A stretch of DNA of 64,000 nucleotides from Isoetes taiwanensis (Eukaryota > Streptophyta > Lycopodiopsida > Isoetales > Isoetaceae). This document shows, in pieces, positions 20,790 through 31,740 of this stretch (position 1 is the first letter of the stretch; each line of letters starts with the position of its first letter). The stretch is taken from contig JAJEKV010000056.1 in the NCBI GenBank assembly GCA_021234155.1, positions 6,198,932 to 6,262,931 of the forward strand, read 5' to 3'. The translations under genes were made by a program, and so were the position numbers. Under the pieces are notes generated by a model, which saw nothing but the letters and a program-made list of their open reading frames with translations, ran no database searches and was not told the origin of the DNA.

Positions 20790-23700
20790 TTTCCACGATG
20801 GGAAAGGCCAAGGCCAAGTCATTTATAGTCCCGATAGATTCGAAGTAGCCATAACTTTGCATCCCCGAATGGTTCAAATGTTGAAGTTGAAACCATTAAA
20901 GTCAAAGCCAAGGTCCGTTGTCTTAGCAAGTGGAGCGGTAAAGGCGACGGCGGTAAAAGAATCAACTTTGACATCGACTTGCGGGGATTAAGATCCGGAT
21001 GGGGGCAGAAGTAATGGGCATCGGCAAATCTGACTTGATAATAGGTATGGAGTACCTTGGACCAGCGGGGCCATTATTGATTGTGGAAAGCGGAAGGTGA
21101 CCTTCCCAAAGACCCGACGGCAAGATCATTGAGATAACGGGTAAAGAAGTTGTTCCCATCATGCGGTGTGTGTCTTCTAAACGATCGCTCAAGTGCATCA
21201 AGAGTGAGCAAGTGGCATAAATCTTCAAGCTTGAGATTAGTGAGCGGAATTGGAAGGAAGCAAAGAAGACAAGATGCTCGACAAGTTGCGAAGCAAATCG
21301 CTAAGTTGATCCGCGGAGTTCCACGATCTCTTTCGGATGAGATCAAGCAGCTCCCTCCTTATAGGGGAGTCGAAAAGCGAGATAGCACTTTCGAACGAAC
21401 AAAAGCCAACAAGCAAGGCTCCATATAGAATGACAACGGGGAGTTGTCGGAGCTGAAGAAGCGATTCGCGGGAGCTGCTTTCGATCTAGGTTTCATTAGA
21501 CCTAGTGTCTCTCGCCGTTTGGGCGCCCATTCTTTTGTCAAGAAGAAGGATGGATCTTTGAGGATGTGCATAGACTATAGGCAGTTGAATAAGCACACCA
21601 TTAAGAACAAGTATCGCTTCCAAGATCGAGGCGACTTGATGGATCAGCTTTAAGGAGCAAAGATCTTCTCCAAAATCGACTTAAGGTCGGGTTATCATCG
21701 ATCTGGATAAAGGAGGAAGATATCCACAAGACCGCCGGGGCGCGGTATGGGCATTATGAGTTCACGGTAATGCCTTTTCGGCTTATCAAATGCCCCCTAA
21801 CGTTCATGAGGCTCATGAACGATATCTTCGAGGAGTTCCTAGACACCTTTGTGATTGTTTTCTTTGATGACATTTTGGTGTATAGCAGATCCCTTGAAGA
21901 GCACGCGGCAACACTTGAGAAGGGTGCTAGAGAAGTTGAAGAGGCACCCGGTTATGCGCCAGTTGTCGGTGCCACTTCACAAACAGAGAAGGTGGAATAC
22001 CTCGGTCATGTGATCTCGGCCGAGAGGCATCTCGACGGACCCCGCCAAGATTGAAGCAGCATTCATTGGGCCTACCAAGAATGTGCACGAGGTCGAAGTT
22101 TTCTGGTCTAGCGGTTACTACGAGAAGTTCGTGAAGAACTTTGCTAAGATAGCAGCCCCGATTAACGCACCGCGACGAGGGCGAGAAGGTGAAAGATTGG
22201 GTAGAGCATTGGCACAAGAAAGCCCAAAAGGGGTTTGAATTGTTGAAAGAAGCTCGGCGACGACCCTGCCTTGACCTGCCGGACCCGGAGAAAGATAAGC
22301 TTGTAGCAACAGATGCGAGTAAGATAGCTACAGGTGCAGTGCTTATGCAAGAAGAGCGCGTGGTAGCATATGATTCCAGGAAGATGAACGACGCCGAGAC
22401 GCTACCACCCAACGATCGATCGAAATTGCTTGCGGTTGTCGTATGTTAAGAATATGGAGGCACTACCTCTTGGGAAGGAAGTTCCAATTGGATCTGACCA
22501 CCATCGAGCCTCCGGTATGTATTCACACAACCACACCTTAATCTGAGGCAGCGGAGGTGGATGGAGTTCCTCGAAGAATATGACTTTGTTATAGTCTACA
22601 AGCCGGGGAAGCTCAATGTGGTAGCAGATGCGCTTTCAAGACATCCCCGACAACTAGAGTGCATTGCAATGCAATTTCGACGCCTCCAAATGACTTTGGT
22701 AAGAAGATTAAAGAGTCCTTGCCAACGGATGTGGATTTCGTGGAAGTATGGGCAAGCCTCTCTAAGGAGGCTAGAAACAGATAAAGAGCGGGAGGCCTTC
22801 AAGCATTATAAGAAGGAAGGCAACCTGTTATACCATAAGAACAAGTTGTGCGTGCCGAATCATCGGTGTAAGGAAGTTGATCCTCCATGACACGCTATAA
22901 CAGCCCAATAGCTGGCCATGCGGGATTCATGAAAACATATTTCAAAGTCTTGGGCAGCTATTATTGGCCGAATGAAGAAGCAAATAGCTTCGCTACATCA
23001 AGGAATGTCGGCTATGCCCGCCAGACGAAGGCGGAGCAGCTTAATTCGGGGCATTAGAGCCACTAGCGGTGCCAAACGCTAAGTGGGAGGTGATCGGCAT
23101 GGATTTCATCACAGGGGCTCCCAAAGGGCGGTAAGAGGGAAGGATGTCTTGATGGTAGTGGTCGACAAGTTGTCGAAGATGGCACACTTTGTGCCTTGCA
23201 AGACCACAGATACAGCTATGGATACAGCAAAGCTCTTCACCAAAGAGATCTTCAGGCTTCATGGCATGCCAAGGGAGATTATATCCGATAGGGATCCGAA
23301 GTTCATGAGTGCCTTTTGGCAAGACCTCTTTGCGACGATTCAGACCAAGCTATCCATGAGCACGGCGTATCATCCTCGAGGCGGATGGCGGGGCGGAGCG
23401 GACCAACGGGATCTTAGAAGACATGCTACTGAAACTATATGCGGAATAAGCAAAGTATGTGGGAAGAATTTATTCACTTGGTGGAGTTTGCATACAATAG
23501 CACCAAGCAGGAATCGTCCCAAATGTCGCCATTTATGATCAATTATGGCTATCAGTGCCTAACTCCAGACACTTGGCACAACCCCGTGTCAAAAGTAGAA
23601 GTTTCGCAGCAGATGTTGGCGATATCGCGGCGGCTCGTGGAAGAAGTTCGAGGTTATCTGCTAGCGACAAGAAGTCGTCGAAGAGCATCGCCGACAAAGC

Positions 23701-24193
23701 ATCGAAACGGTCGAGAGTTCAAAGTTGGAGATGATGTATGGCTCAAGATAAAGGTGAAGCAGCGGCTCGAGGATTGGCAATTGCAAGAAGCTTGCTCCAA
23801 GGTGGGCTGGACCCTTGAGAATAATCAAGAGAGTAGGTAATCAATCCTACAAGTTGGATTTGCCCGGACACCTAAAGATTCATAAGGTCTTCCACGTGAG
23901 TTTGCTTGAAGAAGCATACTCCAAACCCGACGCGAAGTCTTGGACACTCCAACGTTGTTGGAAATGACGGAGGAGCAAACCGGAAATAGTTTGAAATTGA
24001 TTCTTGATAAAGCTTTCAAGAAAACAAGGAGATCGAAATTCCTCCGATATTTGGTCAAGTGGAAACACTTGCCGGTGGAAAACGACGTGGGTACTTAAGA
24101 GGGATTTAGAAAACAAGCGGTACCCACGGTTTATGGAGCAATGGGACGACAAGGTCATCTCCAAGAAATCGGCTCGGGCATGTCGATTTGTGT
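20790..24193 (+). pseudogene. pol remnant: PR-RT-RNase H-IN-chromodomain
   Basis: Order along the strand: a protease relic (AKSFIVPIDS, about 20805-20840); reverse transcriptase (21440-22060) with [19 protein letters not shown] and an active site read as FFDD in place of the usual [FY]xDD; RNase H (about 22290-22650) with ATDASKIATGAVL and ADALSRHP; integrase (about 22980-23840) with a zinc-binding ECRLCP, first D in VVVDKLSKMAHFVPC, second D in IISDRDPKF and the E recoverable after a frameshift; then a GPY/F-like end and a chromodomain (FLRYLVKWKHLPVEND, about 24040-24090). At least eight frameshifts or stops make it non-functional as read. Confidence 0.9.
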
Positions 24194-25072
24194 AGGTTAA
24201 TTCTTGTGTAGTTAGGATTAATCTCACGCATGCCACCTATGCTTGGTATGGGTCGCATGCGTTGTTCACCGATGATGAGACCACTACGGTGATCTCTAGG
24301 GCGTGGTGTAATGTCAACGTAGGCATGACCGCGTTTTAAAGCTGGGCGAGTGGAAGGTAGATTAGAAAGTCTACTGGTCCCCGCGGAGTAGACTCGACCT
24401 CGAGAAAAAGAGGTCATTAAGGAATGCACCGATAGGAAAAGCACCTCTAGCCCCATATATGCTTTGATAGGAGGAATCGGGGCCTTCACGCCCCATATCT
24501 GGGAAGGACCTATCCTCCACGGGGCAACTAGGGTGTAGGCATGAGCGGCATATAGGCATATAGGCCGTCTCCACGGCCATAATGGAAGATTCACCCTCTT
24601 CCCTACGGCAGGAGATTAGCCATGCATCCATGTAGATAGGTGGGGTGGTCACCATATAACCAAAAATTTATTAAATAATTAAAAGCGGTACTAACGTAGT
24701 GTCGACTGCCAGCCGGTGAGCGCTCGGGAGGGGCAAGGAGGTCGAGCTCACGAAGACTTGCAACACAAATTTTGTTGGAATGTGTCGCAAGGAACGAAAG
24801 AGTACCTCGAACAATAATTATAGATATGAAATGTTGAAATTTTGTATAACTTAATGTCATAATAACTGAGATAGCGAATACCTTGTTTAATGATGTTATG
24901 AATTGTTAAGTATTCCATAGTATGATGACGTGATAATATTTTAAAAATATTACCTTAGGGTAATCCCCGGTAAATGTATAACTATTATATTGTATGCATC
25001 ACGTTGATTGCGATTGCGATTAGGAAGATCCCAAGGTGGGAGACCCGATCTTTGCTGAGACGACATCATTTC
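24194..25072. other. 3' non-coding internal region of the retroelement
   Basis: The sequence between the chromodomain stop and the purine tract has no conserved coding frame. Short open frames on both strands have no homology. Confidence 0.6.
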
Positions 25073-25085
25073 AAGGTGGGGAGAA
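25073..25085 (+). other. Polypurine tract
   Basis: AAGGTGGGGAGAA directly precedes the 3' LTR's TGTGAC, as expected for the plus-strand primer of a plant Ty3-type element; a single T interrupts the purines. Confidence 0.85.
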
Positions 25086-26438
25086 TGTGACATTCCAAAG
25101 CCGCGAGTATAGGGTCCCGGGGCGTATCTTGTACTACCGCCACGCGTACCGCCCTCTCCGACCGGCGTATGCCAAGCGGATAGCCAGGTAAGTAGCCCTA
25201 GGGGCAACTTGCTAGGAGTGTTCATATATTATTAATGTGCACATGTGCACATTAATGTGGGCACACCTTTCCATGTTGGCATATTTTGCCACCTAGCCAT
25301 TAAAGGCAAGTGGGGCCTTTCCAATTATCCCACATGCCAAAATGGGTAATTGGAAACCCTAGCCTAAACCCCATGTCTATTTAGGGTAGGAAAACCCTAG
25401 CTTGCTAGTTTTTCGTCCTTAGGGTTTTAGAGCTCAGTTTTGGCTGCCCCAGGAGCCAAAACCGCCTCCCAGACGCCGCCCAAGCGGAATGCGCCATCAG
25501 TTCCCCTGAATTCGATCAGCCCAGCAGGATGGTTGAACTCAGGTCAGGAGGAGCCACTCAGGGATCAGGTATTTGGTCAATTTAATAGCTTAAACCGTCT
25601 TCTAGTCATAGAACCAGTAAGTTTAGACTATTAAATTGCCCATAGTAGCTATCTAGATCTTAGATCTCGGACACTAACTAAAGAACCTAACTCTATGATT
25701 TAGATTAGATCTAGTTCTTTAGTTCTTCTGTGATGTATATGGATGATGTATCTTTGGAACTCCTTGTATTGGGAAGGGGGGTAGAGGCCCTAAGGCTTGT
25801 AGTTGATGCTCCTAGAGTAGCCTCTCTAGCACACTGTAGATTCGGCCTGTGTACAAGAGCCACACCTGGTTGTGGGTGAAGGGCCGGGGCCCGGCTAAGA
25901 AGGAGGTTCATGTTCGACTCTTGAGCGATCCCCACGGTGTGTAAAGCCTACCGGGGATCATTGTGACTAGGTCTAATGGCTTACCACCGAAAAAGGGTAA
26001 GGCATGGGCTCGACACCGTGAAGTGGTGTACACTTTCCGGTGGGTTCACCGAATCTGAGGCGGTGGCCCTCTAGTCACCTTGAGTCGGCATGTAGATCTC
26101 TCGGGGAGTGATCCCTACCTGCCCCATCGGAACTGGGAGGATGAGACCCAGGAATAGCCCCTTCGGCTATGCATCCGGCGGGCTACAGTCAGGTCCCGAC
26201 ACTTTTCAGCCTACTCTGCAAAGTGTGCACAGGAGGGGCGGATGGAGTGGACAACCCTATGCCATGTTCTTATGCCAGCCAACTCCATTGCCATGAATTC
26301 TGTCTGCAATGAACTCTGGAGACCCAAGCCGTCAGTCACTCCCTTGAGTCTGAGCCTTGGGTAGGATTCCCTATGTGATGTGCTGACCATTGTCTATGCA
26401 GATGTTGATATACCACCCCTCTGGGTGGATGGAGGATT
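25086..26438 (+). repeat. 3' LTR, truncated
   Basis: Starts TGTGACATTCC and follows the 5' LTR to GGATGGAGGATT at 26438, then breaks into unrelated sequence. The last 208 bp of the LTR, including its GTCACA end, are missing. Differences from the 5' LTR cluster in the first 100 bp and in a GC-rich stretch (about 25845-26150), while about 600 bp in between are nearly identical. The 26-bp palindrome recurs at 25231-25256. Confidence 0.95.
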
Positions 26439-26545
26439 TTCACCATGTTTTTGTACGACGTTATGTACAAATCTATTACGTACTAAAATCTAGAGACAAA
26501 TTATTAAAGCTAGACTTTACATGGTTGTCTTGTGGACGTTAAAAT

Positions 26546-26606
26546 GTCTATCTGCCTGCTTGCCTACCTACCTGCCTACCTACCTACCTATCTATCTATC
26601 TATATC
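26546..26606. repeat. CTAC/CTAT tetranucleotide microsatellite
   Basis: Degenerate tetranucleotide repeats shift from TGCC/TACC units to TATC units across about 60 bp. No further function is evident. Confidence 0.9.
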
Positions 26607-26654
26607 TAAAGACATACAGTTGATTAGAAAAAATATAGTGGATCATTTCAACTC

Positions 26655-28160
26655 ATGCATAATGTACCTGTAGCAAATGCCTTTAGATCGTATTTGGTGG
26701 TGACAAAATATCTTATTTACTGGAACGACAAACTGATGCTTTCATAAACAAATAATGTTTTTTTTTTGTTTCGGATTGCATGTCTTCAGTGCAAGCAACC
26801 ATCCCAACCTTTTTATTACAACTCACTACTGTTTACATCCATCATTCATAAATAACTTGAAATAAATCAACTCCTCAAATCTCAATAACAATATGCTTGC
26901 TAAATCAAATAAGTGGAGGATACAATACAGACCAATAACCTAATAGCTTCTAGTACTTGCTCTCCATTGCTTTGCGTAATTCTCCAGTTGAAGCTTGTAA
27001 GATAAAGCAAGAAGGCAAGGATGTAAATTGAAAGAACATGCAAAGCCTGCATGATCAAAACAAACATTGGTGAGGAACACATGGAACACGAATGCAAGAA
27101 TGTATTGCTTTAAATTGGCATCCACGTGGATGTCACTTCAAGCCATGAGATGTCTAAATTGCCAGCCAAAGAAGCTAGCATGATGCAATCAAATGAATAG
27201 TTCTTGTATTAGGCTAGACAGTGTCAATTCTCAATCATATGACAGACAAAACTTGAACTGGATTTGGAGTTCAAAATAGTTGGTCTAACAAACATAGGTT
27301 AAGACCAATCTCCCTACCAAGGTCTAGTTATGCCGACTTACCATAACTAGATGAAGATCTAAATATGATAGGGAAAACCATTAAGCTAGATTTGGGGTTT
27401 AAAATAGTTGGTTTAACAAACATAGATTAAGACCGATTTCTCTGCTAAGGTCTGATTAAACCGGCTCAACATAACTAGATGAATCTAGCCTATCTAAAAT
27501 TGTTTGGACTATTTCAATATTAGAGTTCTATAGAACAAATGTATGAAGCACTACGCAAACAAATCTGTCATTCTGGTAAGGGACTCGCAAAGAACACAAA
27601 ATCGACCGATAAATAGATAAGGAAGAAATGTTGCTTTGAGAAGACGCCGATAATTGGCCACAAGAATGAGCATCCCTTATATGGATGGCTCGTCCCTTTC
27701 CAAAATGCCGATCTGATGGCTCAGATCGATGCCATTATCTTCTAATATATATAGAGTTGTATAATGTACCTATGGCAAGTGCTTTCAAATCATATTTATG
27801 AAGATAACATTTATTGGAACTAAAACTAAGATAAGTTTCTCTTGCAATAGATTATTATGTCCTGCCATATGAAGGGCCATTATGCATAAATCTATGTGCA
27901 ACACTTAGTGCAAGCAAAGATCCTAGCTCTTTTCGCACCCTTGATTATGAATAATTTGAAGCAAAATCAACTCCCCAAATCTTGATAACAACACTTCAAT
28001 GTTAAATCGAATGCACAATATACATAGTAAACCAATGAATCATGGTACCTTCTCTCCATTACTTTGTATAATCATCTCGTCAAAGATCAAGATTAAAGCA
28101 AGAAGAAAAGGAAATAAACTAAAATACCATGCAGAGCCTGGAAGATCAAAGCAAACAACA
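26655..28160. repeat. Diverged segmental duplication, two halves
   Basis: The segment at about 26655-27062 matches 27762-28160 in order: 'ATAATGTACCT', 'TATTGGAACTAAAAC'-like, 'AATCAACTCCTCAAATCT', 'CTTCTCTCCATTACTTTGTATAAT'-like and 'GCAAAGCCTG...GATCAAA'. Divergence is high and indels are frequent, so it is an old tandem duplication of about 1.1 kb period. No coding frame is preserved. Confidence 0.7.
27261..27485. repeat. Two-copy tandem duplication (~128-bp period)
   Basis: 'AAAATAGTTGGTCTAACAAA' and the following 80 bp, ending ATAACTAGATGAA, recur about 128 bp downstream with scattered substitutions. The copies lie between the two halves of the larger duplication. Confidence 0.8.
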
Positions 28161-28407
28161 ATGTAAATTCGAAGAATAGGAAGCATAGATGCCAATCTTC
28201 TTTTTTATTTTGGAAAGGCTTTGATTTTTGTGCCGGAATGCTGCATGTAATGCCGCATGCGGCGTTCCCTTACCACTTGCGGGTCCCCTTTTGGGGTGCA
28301 TAGTTACCGGTATTGAATGCCAAATTTGAACTGGACAAGCTCCCTGCTCTATGATTCCTTGCTGCACAATTTCTCCTCTCTACCATTTTGGCACCTCACC
28401 ATTGCGG

Positions 28408-28868
28408 CATTGGATTTTTGGATTTTAAATACATGATGATGATGCGCAAGCCCATCTGTTCCAGATGACAAATGGCTTGTTTAGGGCCAAAGTTCTAGAT
28501 TCTTGCCCTAAACAAACCATGTAGATGTAGCATTGCCACAGTGGATCTATCTTCGATAGGAAAATAGATTCCTACTCGCCGTGGATCTTTGATTTCTTTA
28601 GTTAGAACTTAGTCACGACATTGATAAAACTTTGATTTCTTATGGTTAGAATTTAGTCAAGACATTGATAGAACTGTTCCTCGAGCGAGATCAATATAGA
28701 CACGCTCCAAAATAAATGTGCCTGCAGTGGCCATTTATGATGCAAATGCAGGCCTGACAAGCGGTATTTGCATGAGATCAGGCATGTCCATCAAAGAATG
28801 AACACAAAAAGGGCGGAGAAACTACATAAATCACAAGAGCTCATATGATCAACTATTTGAAAGCATTG
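28408..28868 (+). pseudogene. Relocated 3' fragment of a CML gene plus flank
   Basis: Positions 28408-28470 match the last codons of the CML gene at 9085-9621: the F-S-D-F-K-H-M-M-M-R-K-P-I-C-S-R end, with TCCAGATGACA after it. Further on, 28815-28868 matches 10186-10236 (CACAAGAGCTCATATGATCA). Both the gene end and its downstream flank are therefore present in the same order, about 18 kb away. No earlier EF-hand is present. Confidence 0.8.
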
Positions 28869-31735
28869 GGTGCAACATTATCATTCCTCACAAAGGATCA
28901 AGGCATGGCATTCCTCTAAGAAGGATCAATCACAAATGAAAAAGCTACAAAGAAATACAAGAGTAAAGACCATATCAGTTCAAACGAATGATCTCAAGTA
29001 TATACATGGCCAAATCTCCTACTTATTAACAACTGAATGGCATGAAAACTCATATTGTGGAAGACTAATTATTTCAGTCGATGACATGGATATTAGATAA
29101 CTCGGGATATTCTATTTGGTTCTAGGACAAAATATATTATTGCATAGATTCTAGATTCTAGCTTGACTACTCTATCCTTAACAAGTTCTTGAGCCAAGCC
29201 TAGATTGCTAATTTAATACAAATTGTACATATTCATGTCGTATCTTTATCTTAGCATATAAAGTTGATTTATCAAATTCAATCCAATTTAGGGAATAAAA
29301 TACTAATTGCATATTTCTATGTAGCCATAATGACTTTAGCTAAACTTGCTTAAAACTGATCCTAAGACTTTCTGTAATTGAGCTAAACTCTTCAAATTTT
29401 CGTTCTCACGCTTTCTAACATTTAGCTAAACTACCTGAAAATTCATCCAAAACAATTCCGTGGTGTGCGCATAGAAGACATTAAACTAAAAATATTATGC
29501 TTTTTCCCAGTTTGTTTTTTATTTACTTTAGTCATTTCCTTTGTGAAAACATTCCCAAATTATGTTTAAAAATGCTTTTTACAAGATTTTTTTTTTTGGG
29601 GAGGGGGGGGGGGATTTAATTCAAAAATAGAGGATTTTTTTGCATGGCAACCATTGTTAAAGAGGAAAAGGTGTAGCTAAAAGTGAAAGGCAAACAGATG
29701 TTTTAAAAATTTTCGACTTTATATAATCCACGACACAACAGAATCCATCCTCTAAAAAATCAATTCTATTCTTATTCTACTTCGTATCTGCACTACAAAA
29801 TCGCGCTGCAATCCGACTTCATATCCGACTCTGCCACCAACAGGACTAACCTTGGAATGGATGAGCTTTTCCGAGAAAATGTATGGATTATGTCTTGTAA
29901 TGGAAGAAAAGCTGGCAATGCCATTAGAAGATGTCTTCTGAAGCAGATTTACATGATTTTATGTTTGGTTCAAGCTGTTTTTAGGGGCACCGGCATTCTG
30001 TCTATGGGTAAAGAAGGTCCAGACGATGAAATACGTATATAAGAGCCAAATTTGAGCATGTTATCAGATCTAAAGACTCTGAAACTTTGTATAGGATGAA
30101 TCCTAATAGCAGTGGAGACCCCAAACTCAGCATTTTTATGCTCAGAATTTAATCCTGATTAGTGATTTGCATTATGATCTTTGGATTGCTCTGCTTTTAA
30201 TGAATATCAGACAAATATATGGAAAAATGAGAAGACCAAAAAGAATTTCTAGAGGAGGGGAGTGATGAATAGAATGAAAAGGTGCAGAAGAAAAAAAAAA
30301 CATTCTTCACTATGAATGATCTATGTGCAATACCAATATTGGCATATTCGATCATACATATCAATGCAAACCATTGAAAAATGTCTTAAACAATTAAAAA
30401 AGAATATTAAAATTTTGTGCGCACTCTAGATGTACGTTTTAGTACATCCACTTTATTACACCATTAAATCATAGCAAAACCGTATTAAAAAGCATATAAA
30501 AATGCAAAAGAAACCTTCTGCCATTATGTTAGATATTTGTAGTGCGGGTATTAGACCCAAACAGGATTGATGTTGTTGGATTCTTTGCGTCGAGACTTTG
30601 AAACGAGTGGTTCCATGCCTATGTTGTAAAGAGAAATCTAAGAGGACATAATTGAACCTGGAAGGAAATCTTACAGGAATATCATTGAATCTTAGGAAAT
30701 TTAAGGAATATAAAAATGAATCTCGGAGACTTCAGGGGAATCTGGTTGGTGGAATCAAATAGAATATTTAGAAATTGAAGTGAATATCTATAAGTGAATC
30801 AAAGAAAATCTTAGGGGAGGCTAAATAAATCTGCTTCTTGATGGAATCTTGGAGAATCGCATAAAACCATCATGCTAAAGTAACGATGTCTTATAATGGC
30901 TATGCGCCATATGCAATACTCATATAGAATATCTTTAGTATAACATGCAATATACATACAATTTGATATATTTGCCGCACTAGTGCTCATCAAGATGCTA
31001 TGTGCTTTGATTAGATCGATTTTAGCAAAAGATACTGGTGGGGCTATAATAGGCTATCTCGATGGCTTACTCAGTCATTTGTATAAGTCTTTGACTCCTT
31101 TGGTTTAGGTGCATTAGTACTGAAGCAGTACTGAAGCAATAGAGGAATTGGTCATTCGATGTATGGATCCTCTAGCTAATGGGTCGTTCGAGGTATGGAT
31201 CCTCTATCAATTTCATAGCTGGTTTTTCTCCTAGTATGATTTTTTACTTTAAGATTTCATGATGGTTTTCTATTCCTAATTTGCATGTTGATCTTCTTGC
31301 TCACGAGTTTTTGGTAGCCATTGCGAATGGTGTGGGTATGCACATTTCTCATTATAAGGATATTCAATATTTTTTATATGGGTCAAGAAAATAACATGAT
31401 GTATTTTCTTGACATCTCTAAGGGAGATCTTTGATCTCATAATGGTCATTTGATTCACATTTTATCTTTTTTCAATGAATGTAATTACATGCTCCTTAAA
31501 TGGTTCTTGAAGTTTTTTTGATGATTTGAAATTCATTTTGCCTCGATTTTTTTGTGTTGCAAGGCCTTTTTAATAGTTTATCTCCATCCAAAACTAAACC
31601 TGTCAATATCTTGCTCGCATTTTGAGGTTTTTTCTTTGCCCCAATTGCATACGCAAAACTTTTGCGGTATGTGACCTCCTGCATTCTGGTGACAATGTCG
31701 TATGAATGTTGCCAAAGCCTGCTGGGAATGTGGTG
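28869..31735. other. Gene-poor AT-rich stretch
   Basis: About 2.9 kb with no homology-supported gene. Contents include a T/G-rich tract (29589-29613) with a run of nine G, an unassigned 61-codon open frame (29857-30042) preceded by C/T-rich sequence, and a short repeat 'TATGGATCCTCTA' at about 31161 and 31195. I see no known element. Confidence 0.5.
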
Positions 31736-31740
31736 TTGTT

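Larger units (their letters stand above)
11164..26438 (+). mobile_element. Ty3/gypsy chromovirus, decayed, nested insertion
   Basis: A full-length-type LTR retrotransposon of about 15.3 kb. It has a 5' LTR with TGTGAC...GTCACA ends, an initiator-Met-type primer site, gag remnants, then protease-RT-RNase H-integrase order with a C-terminal chromodomain, a purine-rich tract and a 3' LTR cut short by about 208 bp. The order and the chromodomain place it among chromoviruses; I cannot name the clade. Coding regions carry many frameshifts and stops, so it is not autonomous as read. Unusually, about 7 kb separates the primer site from recognisable capsid sequence. That space holds hairpins, two TATA boxes, unassigned ORF remnants and a nested DNA element (16782-19108). 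With the 3' LTR truncated, no flanking target duplication can be checked. Confidence 0.9.

Noticed and set aside
29857-30042. 61-codon ORF (MDELFRENVW...)
   Set aside because: No homology, no supporting neighbours and a length expected by chance in this AT-rich stretch.
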